Of a DNA stretch of 64,000 nucleotides, positions 26,860-35,154 are shown piece by piece. Below the pieces are notes generated by a model. That model was not told where the DNA came from, ran no database searches, and saw nothing but the letters and a program-made list of their open reading frames with translations. This DNA comes from Marinibacterium anthonyi (GTDB taxonomy: Bacteria; Pseudomonadota; Alphaproteobacteria; Rhodobacterales; Rhodobacteraceae). Numbering within the stretch: the first letter of the stretch is position 1; each line of letters starts with the position of its first letter. Made by a program: the position numbers and the translations under genes. The DNA is taken from the NCBI GenBank assembly GCA_003217735.2, contig CP031585.1, forward strand, positions 1,289,501 through 1,353,500, given 5' to 3'.

Positions 26860-27900
26860 ATGAAGATGAACCCGCTCGGCCGGACCGGCATGACCGTGTC
26901 CGAGCTCTGCCTTGGCACGATGACCTTCGGCAACCAGACCTCCGAAGCGGAAGGCCACCGCCAGATGGATGCGGCCCTGGCGTCCGGCATCAATTTCGTC
27001 GACACGGCCGAGATGTATCCCGTCAACCCGGTGAAAAAGGAGACCATCGGCAAGACCGAAGAGATCCTGGGCACCTGGCACGCCGCCAATCCGGGGCGGC
27101 GCGGCGATTACATCCTGGCCACCAAGATCGCCGGCGAAGGCGGCCTGGCACGCGACGGCGAGCCGATCTCGTCCAAGTCCATAAAGTCGACGCTGGAAAG
27201 CTCGCTCAAGCGGCTCAAGACGGATTACGTGGATCTCTACCAGTTCCACTGGCCGAACCGCGGCAGCTACATGTTCCGCAAGAACTGGTCCTACCAGCCG
27301 ACGGCCAGGGCCGAGGACGTGCGCCAGGACATGGAAGACTGCCTGGGCGCGCTGCAGGACGAGGTCGACCGCGGCACGATCCGCGCCTTCGGCCTGTCCA
27401 ACGACAGCGCCTGGGGCACGGCGCAACTGCTGCGCCTGTCCGAAGACGGCAAGGGCCCGCGCGTGGCGTCCATCCAGAACGAATATTCGCTGCTCTGTCG
27501 GCTCTACGACACCGATCTCGCGGAACTGTCCATCGCCGAAGACGTGGGACTTCTGTCCTATTCGCCGCTGGCGGCGGGCCTGCTGACCGGCAAGTACCAG
27601 AACGGCGCGGTGCCCGAAGGCTCGCGCAAGTCGCTGGTGCCGGCCATGGGCGGACGGGTCAGCGACCGGGTCTTCGAGGCCACCGCCGCCTACCTGGACA
27701 TCGCCAACCGCCACGGGATCCATCCGGTGCACATGGCGCTGGCCTGGTGCCGGACCCGGCCCTTCATGGCCTCGGCCATCTTCGGCGCGACCACGTTCGA
27801 GCAGCTCGAGGTCGCGCTGGCCTCGGTCGATGTGACCCTGGGCGACGAGGTGCTGGACGAGATCGCGGTGGCCCACAAGGCCCATCCGATGCCCTACTGA
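26860..27900 (+). CDS. Tas-like aldo/keto reductase
   Basis: This 346-residue NADP(H)-dependent aldo/keto reductase is of the Tas/YajO type. It shows MKMNPLGRTGMTVSELCLGTMTFG, the Asp/Tyr catalytic site FVDTAEMYP, Lys in LATKIAGEGG and His in YQFHWPNR. The long insertion MYPVNPVKKETIGKTEEILG is typical of the Tas group. ATG 26860 follows GGAGAG. A repeat-rich 231-bp gap separates it from the carnitine operon, so joint transcription is uncertain. The substrate is unknown. Confidence 0.92.
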   Translation: MKMNPLGRTGMTVSELCLGTMTFGNQTSEAEGHRQMDAALASGINFVDTAEMYPVNPVKKETIGKTEEILGTWHAANPGRRGDYILATKIAGEGGLARDGEPISSKSIKSTLESSLKRLKTDYVDLYQFHWPNRGSYMFRKNWSYQPTARAEDVRQDMEDCLGALQDEVDRGTIRAFGLSNDSAWGTAQLLRLSEDGKGPRVASIQNEYSLLCRLYDTDLAELSIAEDVGLLSYSPLAAGLLTGKYQNGAVPEGSRKSLVPAMGGRVSDRVFEATAAYLDIANRHGIHPVHMALAWCRTRPFMASAIFGATTFEQLEVALASVDVTLGDEVLDEIAVAHKAHPMPY

Positions 27901-27918
27901 ATGGCGCTGCCGCGCCAT

Positions 27919-28006
27919 GCTTCCGGCGGAGGGTATTTGGACCAAGAAGAAGACAGGGCGCGTCCTGCTGCTTCTTTCTCTTTCCAAATACCCGGCCGGA
28001 CGCCGG
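27919..28006. repeat. Pair of inverted dispersed repeat elements (hairpin/terminator)
   Basis: GGGTATTTGG (27931-27940) and CCAAATACCC (27984-27993) face each other. They are flanked inside by AAGAAGAAG and CTTCTTTCTC and outside by GC-rich stems (TCCGGCGGA, CCGGACGCCGG). The same combination of GC-rich stem, TATTT and AAGAAG recurs at 51951-51985 and 57484-57632, so this is a dispersed element family, probably acting as a terminator. Confidence 0.7.
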
Positions 28007-28131
28007 GGCCGGGTGCTGCCCCCGTATGACGCGGTGACACTGACGGAATCGGACGTCGATCCGTCAGGAACGGAACAGAACCGGCGGGTCCCTCGGTCGA
28101 GGCTCGCCGCAGACAACGAGGAGAGACACCG

Positions 28132-29043
28132 ATGCCCCTGACCATGAACCGCGAGGTCTTCATCACCTGTGCCGTCACCGGATCCGGTGGCTCCCAGGAC
28201 CGCAGCCCGCATGTGCCGCGTTCGCCCAAGGAGATCGCCGACAGCGCCATCGCCGCCGCCAGGGCCGGCGCCGCCGTGGTCCATTGCCACGTGCGCGACC
28301 CCGAGACCGGCAGCCCGCGCCGGGACGTGGCGCTGTATCGCGAGGTGACCGACCGGATCCGCGAGGCGGAAGTCGACGTGGTGCTGAACCTGACCGCCGG
28401 GATGGGCGGCGACATCGTCTTTGGCGGGGTGGAACAGCCTCTGCCCCCGATCGAGGGCACCGACATGGTGGGCGCGAGCGAACGGGTCGCGCATATCGCA
28501 GACTGCCTGCCCGAGATCTGCACACTCGATTGCGGCACGATGAACTTCGCCGAAAAAGACTATGTCATGACCAACACGCCGGGCATGCTGCAGGCGATGG
28601 GCCGGATGATGACCGAACTGGGTGTGAAGCCCGAGATCGAGGCCTTCGACACCGGGCACCTGTGGTACGCCAAGCAGCTGGTGAAGGACGGGATCCTGGA
28701 CAGCCCGGCGCTGGTGCAGCTGTGCATGGGCGTGCCCTGGGGCGCGCCGGACGATCTGAACACCTTCATGGCCATGGTCAACAACGTCCCCGACGACTGG
28801 ACCTTTTCGGCCTTTGGGCTGGGGCGCAACCAGATGGCCTATGTCGCCGCGTCCGTGCTTGCGGGCGGCAACGTGCGGGTCGGGCTGGAAGACAACATCT
28901 GGCTGGAAAAGGGCGTGCTGGCCACCAATGCGCAGTTGGTCGACAGGGCCGTGAGCATCGTCGAGAACATGGGCGCCCGGATCATCGGCCCCGAGGCCGT
29001 GCGCGCGAAGCTGGGCCTTGTGAAACGCGCACCGAAAGGGTGA
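28132..29043 (+). CDS. BKACE (DUF849) enzyme, probable dehydrocarnitine cleavage enzyme
   Basis: This 303-residue protein belongs to the beta-keto acid cleavage enzyme family. These zinc enzymes react a beta-keto acid with acetyl-CoA, releasing acetoacetate and a new CoA ester. Metal and substrate residues are visible in VVHCHVRDPETG and in EAFDTGHLWYA. In carnitine degradation it converts 3-dehydrocarnitine to betainyl-CoA. That role (cdhB-like) is inferred from the carnitine dehydrogenase-thioesterase fusion four genes downstream, which would make and then hydrolyse the intermediates. The ATG is preceded by GAGGAGAG; it heads a five-gene cluster. Confidence 0.87.
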   Translation: MPLTMNREVFITCAVTGSGGSQDRSPHVPRSPKEIADSAIAAARAGAAVVHCHVRDPETGSPRRDVALYREVTDRIREAEVDVVLNLTAGMGGDIVFGGVEQPLPPIEGTDMVGASERVAHIADCLPEICTLDCGTMNFAEKDYVMTNTPGMLQAMGRMMTELGVKPEIEAFDTGHLWYAKQLVKDGILDSPALVQLCMGVPWGAPDDLNTFMAMVNNVPDDWTFSAFGLGRNQMAYVAASVLAGGNVRVGLEDNIWLEKGVLATNAQLVDRAVSIVENMGARIIGPEAVRAKLGLVKRAPKG

Positions 29044-29047
29044 GGCC

Positions 29048-29668
29048 ATGAAGACCGTCCTCTGCTTTGGCGACAGCAACACCTACGGCACGCTGCCGAT
29101 GCCCAGCCTCGATCACGACGAACGCTACGGCATGGAAACGCGCTGGCCGCGCGTCATGGCGGCGGGGCTGGGCGAGGGGTGGCACCTGGTGGAGGAGGGG
29201 CATCCCGGCCGCACCACGGTGCATGACGATCCGATCGAGGGGATCCACCGCAACGGCGCGCGGATCCTGCTGGCGATCCTCGACAGTCACCGGCCCATCG
29301 ACGTTCTGGTCCTGATGCTGGGCACCAACGATCACAAGCAGCGCTTTGGCCTTGGCCCCCAGGACATCGCCATGGGGGCCGGGCGGCTGGTGGCCATGGC
29401 GCAGGCGTCGGGCCGGGTGGACAAGATCCTGCTGGTCTGCCCGCCGAAATGCCTGGAACGTGGCGTTCTGGCCCAGGTCTTCGCCGGGGCCGAGGCGCGC
29501 GGCAAGGGCCTGGCGGACGAGATGAAGCGTGAGGCGGTCGCCAAGGGCGTGGCGTTCTTCGACGCCGGATCGGTGATCGAAAGCGATCCCGTGGACGGCG
29601 TGCATTTCAGTGCCGAAGCCCACGTGGCCCTGGGGCAGGCGATGGTCGAACAGGTGCTGGCGCTATGA
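29048..29668 (+). CDS. SGNH/GDSL hydrolase
   Basis: This 206-residue esterase-type hydrolase has block I FGDSNTYG (nucleophile Ser), block III LMLGTNDHK and block V DGVHFS (Asp-His pair). There is no signal peptide, so it is cytoplasmic. It starts five bases after the BKACE gene and overlaps the next SDR gene by four bases (ATGA). This placement suggests hydrolysis of an ester or acyl derivative of carnitine, such as acylcarnitines. That role is inferred from context only. Confidence 0.87.
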   Translation: MKTVLCFGDSNTYGTLPMPSLDHDERYGMETRWPRVMAAGLGEGWHLVEEGHPGRTTVHDDPIEGIHRNGARILLAILDSHRPIDVLVLMLGTNDHKQRFGLGPQDIAMGAGRLVAMAQASGRVDKILLVCPPKCLERGVLAQVFAGAEARGKGLADEMKREAVAKGVAFFDAGSVIESDPVDGVHFSAEAHVALGQAMVEQVLAL

Positions 29669-30438
29669 ACGGATTGAACGGGAAACGCGTGGTCATCACC
29701 GCCGGCGGCGGCGGGATCGGGGCCGCGATGGCGAAGGGTTTTGCCGATGCCGGGGCGAAGGTCGCGCTGTGCGATATCGACGGGCCCGCGGCCGAGGCCG
29801 TGGCCGCCGGCCTGACGGACACGATGGGCATGGGCGCCGATGTCACGGACGAGGCGCAGATGGCGGCGTTCTTCGACGCGGCCGAGGCGCACCTGGGCGG
29901 GGTCGATGTGCTGTGTGCCAATGCCGGGATCGGCGGGCCGGTGGCGCCGATGGCAGAAATCGCGCTGGACGACTGGAAATCCTGTCTGGCGGTCAACCTC
30001 GACGGCGCCTTCATCGCCTGTCGCTGGGCGGCGCGGAAGATGGGCCCGCAAGGGTCCGGCGCGATCATCATGACGTCGTCCACCTCGGGTCTGTGGGGCG
30101 TGCCGACGCGGTCGCCCTACGTGGCCGCCAAGTGGGGCGTGATCGGCATGATGAAGACGCTGGCCATGGAGCTTGGGCCGATGGGGGTGCGGGTCAATGC
30201 GCTGTGCCCCGGCGCGGTCGAAGGGCCGCGCATGGACCGGGTCGTCACCGCCGAGGCGAAGGCGCGCGGCATGAGCGAAGACGCGGTGCGCGCGCTGTAT
30301 GCCGAAGGGACATCGATGCGCAGCTGGGTCACGGCGGAAGAGATCGCGGATACCGCGCTGTATCTCGCCTCGAACGCCGGGCGGCACGTATCGGGCCAGG
30401 CCATCGCCATCGACGGACATACGGAGCGGATGACGTGA
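29665..30438 (+). CDS. Short-chain dehydrogenase/reductase in the carnitine cluster
   Basis: This 257-residue SDR has the cofactor motif TAGGGGIG (near residues 11-18), the NAG motif (CANAGIGG), catalytic Ser in SSTSG and YVAAK (Tyr-Lys), and a C-terminal HVSGQAIAIDG. It is tightly coupled to the GDSL gene upstream (ATGA) and to the lipoprotein gene downstream (GTGA). It could be a 3-hydroxybutyrate-type dehydrogenase handling the acetoacetate released by the BKACE enzyme, but nothing in the sequence fixes the substrate. Confidence 0.9.
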   Translation: MNGLNGKRVVITAGGGGIGAAMAKGFADAGAKVALCDIDGPAAEAVAAGLTDTMGMGADVTDEAQMAAFFDAAEAHLGGVDVLCANAGIGGPVAPMAEIALDDWKSCLAVNLDGAFIACRWAARKMGPQGSGAIIMTSSTSGLWGVPTRSPYVAAKWGVIGMMKTLAMELGPMGVRVNALCPGAVEGPRMDRVVTAEAKARGMSEDAVRALYAEGTSMRSWVTAEEIADTALYLASNAGRHVSGQAIAIDGHTERMT

Positions 30439-30758
30439 TCCGGCGCGGCGTTGTCCTTGCCGCGATGTTGCTGGTGGCCGCCTGCCAGACCGAAACGCCT
30501 GTCCAGGCCGGCGCATCCAGCGTCGATCCGGCTTTTCAGGCGGCGTGCGCCGCGAAGGGCGGCACCGTCGCCATCGGCCTTGCCGGTCCGGCCTGTGCCA
30601 TGCCGCAGCCCGACGCGGGCAAGGCCTGCAGCAGTTCGGCCGATTGCGCGGGTGTCTGCCTGGCCGACACCCGGACCTGTTCGCCGGTGACGCCCTATTT
30701 CGGCTGTCACGAACTTTACGAAGAAGGGCAGCCCAACGTTGCCATCTGCATTGACTGA
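30435..30758 (+). CDS. Small cysteine-containing lipoprotein
   Basis: This 107-residue protein has a lipoprotein signal (RRGVVLAAMLLVAAC, lipobox LVAAC). The mature part contains seven further cysteines, several in a short cluster (CSSSADCAGVCLADTRTCS), suggesting disulfides in the periplasm. The start is GTG in a GTGA overlap with the SDR stop; a gap of 21 bp leads to the carnitine dehydrogenase. I do not recognise a function. Its position inside a carnitine operon is unusual. Confidence 0.8.
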   Translation: MIRRGVVLAAMLLVAACQTETPVQAGASSVDPAFQAACAAKGGTVAIGLAGPACAMPQPDAGKACSSSADCAGVCLADTRTCSPVTPYFGCHELYEEGQPNVAICID

Positions 30759-30779
30759 GACATTCGAGAGGAGAATCCC

Positions 30780-32252
30780 ATGACGAGAACCGCAGCGATC
30801 ATCGGTGGCGGTGTCATCGGAGGCGGCTGGGCCGCGCGCTTTCTGCTGAACGGCTGGGACGTGAAGATCTTTGACCCCGATCCCCAGGCCGAACGGGTGC
30901 TGGGCGACGTGATGGCCAATGCGCGCCGGTCCCTGCCGGGGCTGATGGACGTGCCGCTGCCGCCCGAAGGCGCGGTGACCTTCTGTGCCGGCATCGCCGA
31001 GGCGGTCGCGGAGGCCGATTGGATCCAGGAAAGCGTGTCCGAACGTCTGGAGCTGAAGCACAAGGTGCTGGCCGAGATCCAGGCGGCCTGTTCGCCGGAG
31101 GCGGTCATCGGATCGTCGACCTCGGGCTTCAAGCCATCCGAGCTGCAGGAGGGCGCCGCGCGGGGCGGGCAGATCCTGGTCGCGCATCCGTTCAACCCGG
31201 TCTACCTGCTGCCCCTGGTCGAGGTGGTGAGCACGGGCGCCGACCCTGTTGTCGTCGAGAAGGCGCAAGGCGTTTTGACCGATATCGGCATGTATCCCCT
31301 TGTCCTGGAAAAGGAAATCGACGCCCACGTGGCGGACCGGTTCCTTGAGGCCGTATGGCGGGAGGCGCTGTGGCTGGTCAAGGACGGCATCGCCACGACC
31401 GAGCAGATCGACAACGCGATCCGTTACGGTTTCGGCATCCGCTGGGCGCAGATGGGCCTGTTCGAAACCTACCGCACGGCGGGTGGCGAAGCGGGCATGC
31501 GTCACTTCATGGCCCAGTTCGGCCCGGCGCTGAAATGGCCCTGGACCAAGCTGATGGATGTGCCCGAGTTCAACGACGAGCTGGTCGAGCTGATCGCCGG
31601 GCAGTCCGACGCGCAATCGGGCCACATGAGCATCGCCCAGCTGCTGCGGGCGCGCGACGACAACCTGGTTGCGCTGTTGCGGGCGCTGAAGGGCCGTGAT
31701 TTCGGGGCCGGTGCGCTGCTGGTGGCGCAGGACAAGGCGCTGGCGAAGGATACGCTGCTGTCCGCCGGCGTCGACGGGTTCGCGGACCTGTCGCAACCGC
31801 TGCTGACGCTGCGGCGCGCGGTGCCGATCGACTGGGCGGATTACAACGGCCACATGACAGAATTCCGGTATCTCGAGGCGTTCTCGCTGGCGACCGACCG
31901 GTTCATGGAGATCATCGGCTGCACCAAGGACTATATCGCGGCCGGTGCCAGCTATTTCACGGTGGAAACCCATATCCGCCACGTGGACGAGGTGCTGTGC
32001 GGGGCCGAGATTGCCGTGAAGACGCAGATGGTGCTGGGGCAGGGCAAGAAGCTGCACCTGTATCACGAGATGTACGCGGGCGAGACGCTGCTGGCCACGG
32101 GCGAGCATTTCCTGCTGCACGTGGACCTGGACACCCGCCGCCCGTCCGACCCTGCGCCCGAAATCGTCGAGGCCATGGCGAAGATCGCCGCGGCGCAGGC
32201 GCACCTGGGCTATCCGGAAGGCGCCGGCCGGGCGATCCGCAAACCGTCCTGA
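30780..32252 (+). CDS. lcdH: L-carnitine dehydrogenase fused to betainyl-CoA thioesterase
   Basis: This 490-residue fusion has an N-terminal 3-hydroxyacyl-CoA-dehydrogenase-like domain (NAD motif IIGGGVIGGGWAARF, catalytic HPFNPVYLLPLVEVV, about residues 1-320). This domain oxidises L-carnitine to 3-dehydrocarnitine. A C-terminal hot-dog thioesterase domain (about 340-480, DWADYNGHMTEFRYLEAFS) would hydrolyse betainyl-CoA to glycine betaine. The arrangement corresponds to CdhA-CdhC fusions known from carnitine degraders. The ATG follows GAGAGGAGA. The gene ends the cluster and is followed by a good hairpin. Product glycine betaine would need further demethylation. Confidence 0.93.
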   Translation: MTRTAAIIGGGVIGGGWAARFLLNGWDVKIFDPDPQAERVLGDVMANARRSLPGLMDVPLPPEGAVTFCAGIAEAVAEADWIQESVSERLELKHKVLAEIQAACSPEAVIGSSTSGFKPSELQEGAARGGQILVAHPFNPVYLLPLVEVVSTGADPVVVEKAQGVLTDIGMYPLVLEKEIDAHVADRFLEAVWREALWLVKDGIATTEQIDNAIRYGFGIRWAQMGLFETYRTAGGEAGMRHFMAQFGPALKWPWTKLMDVPEFNDELVELIAGQSDAQSGHMSIAQLLRARDDNLVALLRALKGRDFGAGALLVAQDKALAKDTLLSAGVDGFADLSQPLLTLRRAVPIDWADYNGHMTEFRYLEAFSLATDRFMEIIGCTKDYIAAGASYFTVETHIRHVDEVLCGAEIAVKTQMVLGQGKKLHLYHEMYAGETLLATGEHFLLHVDLDTRRPSDPAPEIVEAMAKIAAAQAHLGYPEGAGRAIRKPS

Positions 32253-32261
32253 TCCGGCGGA

Positions 32262-32291
32262 GCGCGCCCGTGCCGGGCGCGCATTCCCTTT
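32262..32291 (+). terminator. Terminator of the carnitine operon
   Basis: GCGCGCCC and GGGCGCGC form a perfect 8-bp stem with a 5-base loop, followed by ATTCCCTTT, ten bases after the dehydrogenase stop and before the convergent regulator. Confidence 0.7.
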
Positions 32292-32338
32292 CATGATCGA
32301 ACGGGCAGGCGTCTCCCTTGCCGGACCGGGCCCGGAAT

Positions 32339-33199
32339 TCAGCCGATCCTGTGGCGCAGCGCGCGCAGATGGGTCGGGACCTGGCGCGCGGTCAGGGCGG
32401 ATTCGCGCACCAGCCGGTCGAAGCCGCGGGTAAAGATGTCGATCCGTTCGCGGTCCCGGAAGCTCATGAAATGGCTGCCGGTGTAGAAGGCGCACAGCAG
32501 CGGGCCGAAGATCGTCACCGGCGCCGCGTAAAGCCGTTTCGCATCGAACAGGTATATCCTGAGCCGGGGGTAAAGGTCTTCGCTCAGCGCCAGGAAATGG
32601 TCGATCTGGGCGCGCCGGATCTGGGCGGAAAGTCCTTCGTAATACCCCGTGGCCCCGGCGAAGTTGACCAGTTCGTACAGCGGCATCGCGATCTCGTAAT
32701 CCGATTGAGACCCGCGCATCCAGTCCAGCCGGTCGCTGGCCGCGGCAATCGCCTGCGCGGCCGTCCGGCCCACGTGCGGTACGTATTCCCATTCCAGCAA
32801 TGCGTCGGTCTTCAGCATGTCGGGCAGGGCGGCGGGCACATGTCTTATCTTGTAGCCCTGCGCCTCCTGGTGCCAGGCCTGGATCTGTTCGTCGACCGGC
32901 GCGCGCGGCGTTTCGGTCAGCGACAGGTTGGCCGCCAGCAGGTCCGCCGCCCGTTCCGGACGGTCCGACAACCCCAGCAGCCAGTCCGATGACACGCCCA
33001 GGGCCGTGGCCGCCGAGCCGATCACATGGGCGTTGGGCAACCGCGCGCCATCGCCTGCAAGCAATTGGGAAACGGTCGATCTGTCGACCCCGATGCGTCG
33101 CGCCAGGGCGCTTTGGGACATGCGGGTGTCGCCCATCGCCTGGGCAAGGCGGGACCGGAAGCCGTCGGCGCGGGTGCGTTTGTCGATGATATCCTGCAT
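32339..33199 (-). CDS. XRE family transcriptional regulator
   Basis: This 286-residue regulator has an N-terminal Cro/CI helix-turn-helix (MSQSALARRIGVDRSTVSQLLAG, residues about 27-50). The C-terminal part is large and of unknown fold, containing EYVPHVGRTAAQAIAAASDRL and other alpha/beta-looking segments. ATG 33199 is chosen as the start before the helix-turn-helix; a longer frame to 33259 exists without support. It is convergent with the carnitine operon and divergent from the desaturase gene, so it could regulate either or itself. The ligand is unknown. Confidence 0.85.
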   Translation of the reverse strand: MQDIIDKRTRADGFRSRLAQAMGDTRMSQSALARRIGVDRSTVSQLLAGDGARLPNAHVIGSAATALGVSSDWLLGLSDRPERAADLLAANLSLTETPRAPVDEQIQAWHQEAQGYKIRHVPAALPDMLKTDALLEWEYVPHVGRTAAQAIAAASDRLDWMRGSQSDYEIAMPLYELVNFAGATGYYEGLSAQIRRAQIDHFLALSEDLYPRLRIYLFDAKRLYAAPVTIFGPLLCAFYTGSHFMSFRDRERIDIFTRGFDRLVRESALTARQVPTHLRALRHRIG

Positions 33200-33303
33200 G
33201 TGGTGACTTAAATCACACTTTGCGGGTTTTGTGCACCATTCCCGTAATTGCCCGGTCACCCGGATCTGTCATTGTCCTGTGACACCCATCACCGGAGACC
33301 GTA

Positions 33304-34212
33304 ATGACCCCACGCCGTGCCGCCGCGCCCGATCAAATCGAATGGCCCACGGTCTTGCTGGCAGGGGCCTGTTACGGGGGGTGGATCGGTGCCGTGGTCT
33401 GGATGTCGGGGATCAGCGTGATCCTTTCCGTCCTGGCGCTGGCGGTGCTGCTGACGCTGCATTCCTCGCTGTCGCACGAGGCGCTGCATGGCCATCCCTT
33501 CCCGAACCGGCGCCTGAACGAGGCGCTGGTGGCGCCGCCGCTGGGGCTGTTCGTGCCCTATCCCCGGTTCCGCGACCTGCACCTGGAACATCACCGCGAT
33601 TCCGACCTGACCGATCCCTACGACGATCCCGAAAGCAATTACCTGGACCCCGGGGTCTGGCTGGCCCTGCCGCGCTGGCAGCGGTGGATCTTCAATCTCA
33701 ACAATACGCTGCTGGGTCGCATGGCCCTGGGTCCGGCCATCGGCACTGTTCGGTTCCTGGCGTCGGACGCCCGCCTGATCGCAAGGGGCGACCGGGCGCT
33801 GGCGCTGGTCTGGGCGCTGCACGGAGTCGGTTGCGCGGCGGTGTTGGCCATCGTGGCGGTGTCACCGATGCCGGTCCGGGCCTACCTGGTCGCCGCCTAC
33901 CTGGGCTTTGCCATCCTCAAGATCCGCACCTTTGCCGAACATCGCGCGCATGAAAAGGTTCGCGCCCGCACCGTCATCGTCGAGGATCGCGGACCGCTGG
34001 CGTTGCTGTTCCTGAACAACAACCTGCACGTCGTCCACCACATGCACCCCCGCGCGCCCTGGTACGCCCTGCCGCGCCTTTATGCCGCCCGCGCCGCCCA
34101 CTACCGCGCCTGCAACGATCATTACGTGTTTCGCGGCTATGGTGAGGTTTTCCGGCGTCACCTGCTTCGGTCGAAGGACCCGGTGCCGCATCCGCTCTGG
34201 TCGCGGGGATAA
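33304..34212 (+). CDS. Membrane fatty acid desaturase family protein
   Basis: This 302-residue membrane enzyme carries the three histidine boxes of the desaturase/hydroxylase family: HEALHGH (near residue 59), HLEHHRD (near 95) and NNLHVVHHMHP (near 240). These bind a di-iron centre. There are four or so hydrophobic segments. It would introduce a double bond or hydroxyl into an acyl or related chain. It is followed 34 bp later by an EamA permease on the same strand; a functional link is unclear. Confidence 0.9.
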   Translation: MTPRRAAAPDQIEWPTVLLAGACYGGWIGAVVWMSGISVILSVLALAVLLTLHSSLSHEALHGHPFPNRRLNEALVAPPLGLFVPYPRFRDLHLEHHRDSDLTDPYDDPESNYLDPGVWLALPRWQRWIFNLNNTLLGRMALGPAIGTVRFLASDARLIARGDRALALVWALHGVGCAAVLAIVAVSPMPVRAYLVAAYLGFAILKIRTFAEHRAHEKVRARTVIVEDRGPLALLFLNNNLHVVHHMHPRAPWYALPRLYAARAAHYRACNDHYVFRGYGEVFRRHLLRSKDPVPHPLWSRG

Positions 34213-34246
34213 TTCGGGCCCATAGCAGGCGCCGATTGGAGGCGCC

Positions 34247-35149
34247 ATGACACTCTGGATACCCGTCACCCTCACCGCAGCCATCTTTCAGACGCTGCAC
34301 TTCATGCTGCAAAAGCACCTGTCCACCGGGCAATTGACCCCGGCTGGCGCGACCTTTGCGCGGTTCGCCTATTCGGCACCGATCGTGGTGGGGCTGACGG
34401 CGCTGTGGCTGGGGACGACGGGGCAGGCGCTGCCCGTCATGGGCGGGCGGTTCTGGGCCTTTGCGCTGGCCGGCGGGCTGGGGCAGGTGGTGGCGACGAT
34501 CTGCGTCGTGATGCTGTTCAAGCAGCGCAACTTTGCCGTGGGCATCACTTTCGCCAAGACCGAGGTCATCCTGACCGTCTTCATCGGCCTGATCCTGCTG
34601 GGCGAAGGCGTGGGGCAGGTGGCCTTCGGCGCGATCCTGCTGGGCCTTGTCGGCGTGCTGCTGCTGTCGCGCACGCCGGGCAGCGTGAATGCCTGGTGGC
34701 GGGACCTGGTGTCGCGGGCGACCGGGCTGGGGCTGGCCTCGGGGCTGCTGTTCGCGATCTCGGCGGTCAGCTACCGGGGCGCCTCGCTGGAACTGGGCAC
34801 TCTTGACCCGGCGCTCAGGGCGGCGATCACCCTGGCGGCGGTGACCTCCAGCCAGATGATCGGCATGGGGGCCTGGCTGTTCTGGCGCGACCGGAAAGAG
34901 ATCGCGGCGGTCTGGAACGCCCGCCGCGTGGCCGTTTGGGTCGGCCTGATGTCGATGGGCGGATCGTTCTGCTGGTTCTGGGCCTTCACGCTTGAAAACG
35001 CGGCCTACGTGAAGGGTCTGGGCCAGATCGAGCTGATCCTGAGCCTTCTGGCCACGATCTTCGTCTTTCGCGAACGGATCACCCGGCGCGAGGTCGCGGG
35101 CATGGCGCTGCTGGGCGTGTCGATCCTGGCGCTGATCGTCGCGGTCTGA
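34247..35149 (+). CDS. EamA/DMT family transporter
   Basis: This 300-residue protein has about ten hydrophobic helices in two EamA repeats, with the second repeat beginning near LASGLLFAISAVSYRG and ending in ITRREVAGMALLGVSILALI. It is a drug/metabolite-superfamily permease of the inner membrane with unknown substrate. An ATG after GGAGGCGCC is the start. Its stop is only five bases from the convergent HAD gene. Confidence 0.9.
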   Translation: MTLWIPVTLTAAIFQTLHFMLQKHLSTGQLTPAGATFARFAYSAPIVVGLTALWLGTTGQALPVMGGRFWAFALAGGLGQVVATICVVMLFKQRNFAVGITFAKTEVILTVFIGLILLGEGVGQVAFGAILLGLVGVLLLSRTPGSVNAWWRDLVSRATGLGLASGLLFAISAVSYRGASLELGTLDPALRAAITLAAVTSSQMIGMGAWLFWRDRKEIAAVWNARRVAVWVGLMSMGGSFCWFWAFTLENAAYVKGLGQIELILSLLATIFVFRERITRREVAGMALLGVSILALIVAV

Positions 35150-35154
35150 CCGCC

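Noticed and set aside
26002-29082. Continuous minus-strand frame of 1026 codons
   Set aside because: Only its C-terminal 228 codons (the ImuA-like gene) look real. The rest is antisense of the aldo/keto reductase and BKACE genes.
30117-32792. Minus-strand frame of 891 codons
   Set aside because: It is antisense to the SDR, lipoprotein and carnitine dehydrogenase genes, which are supported by motifs and ribosome sites.
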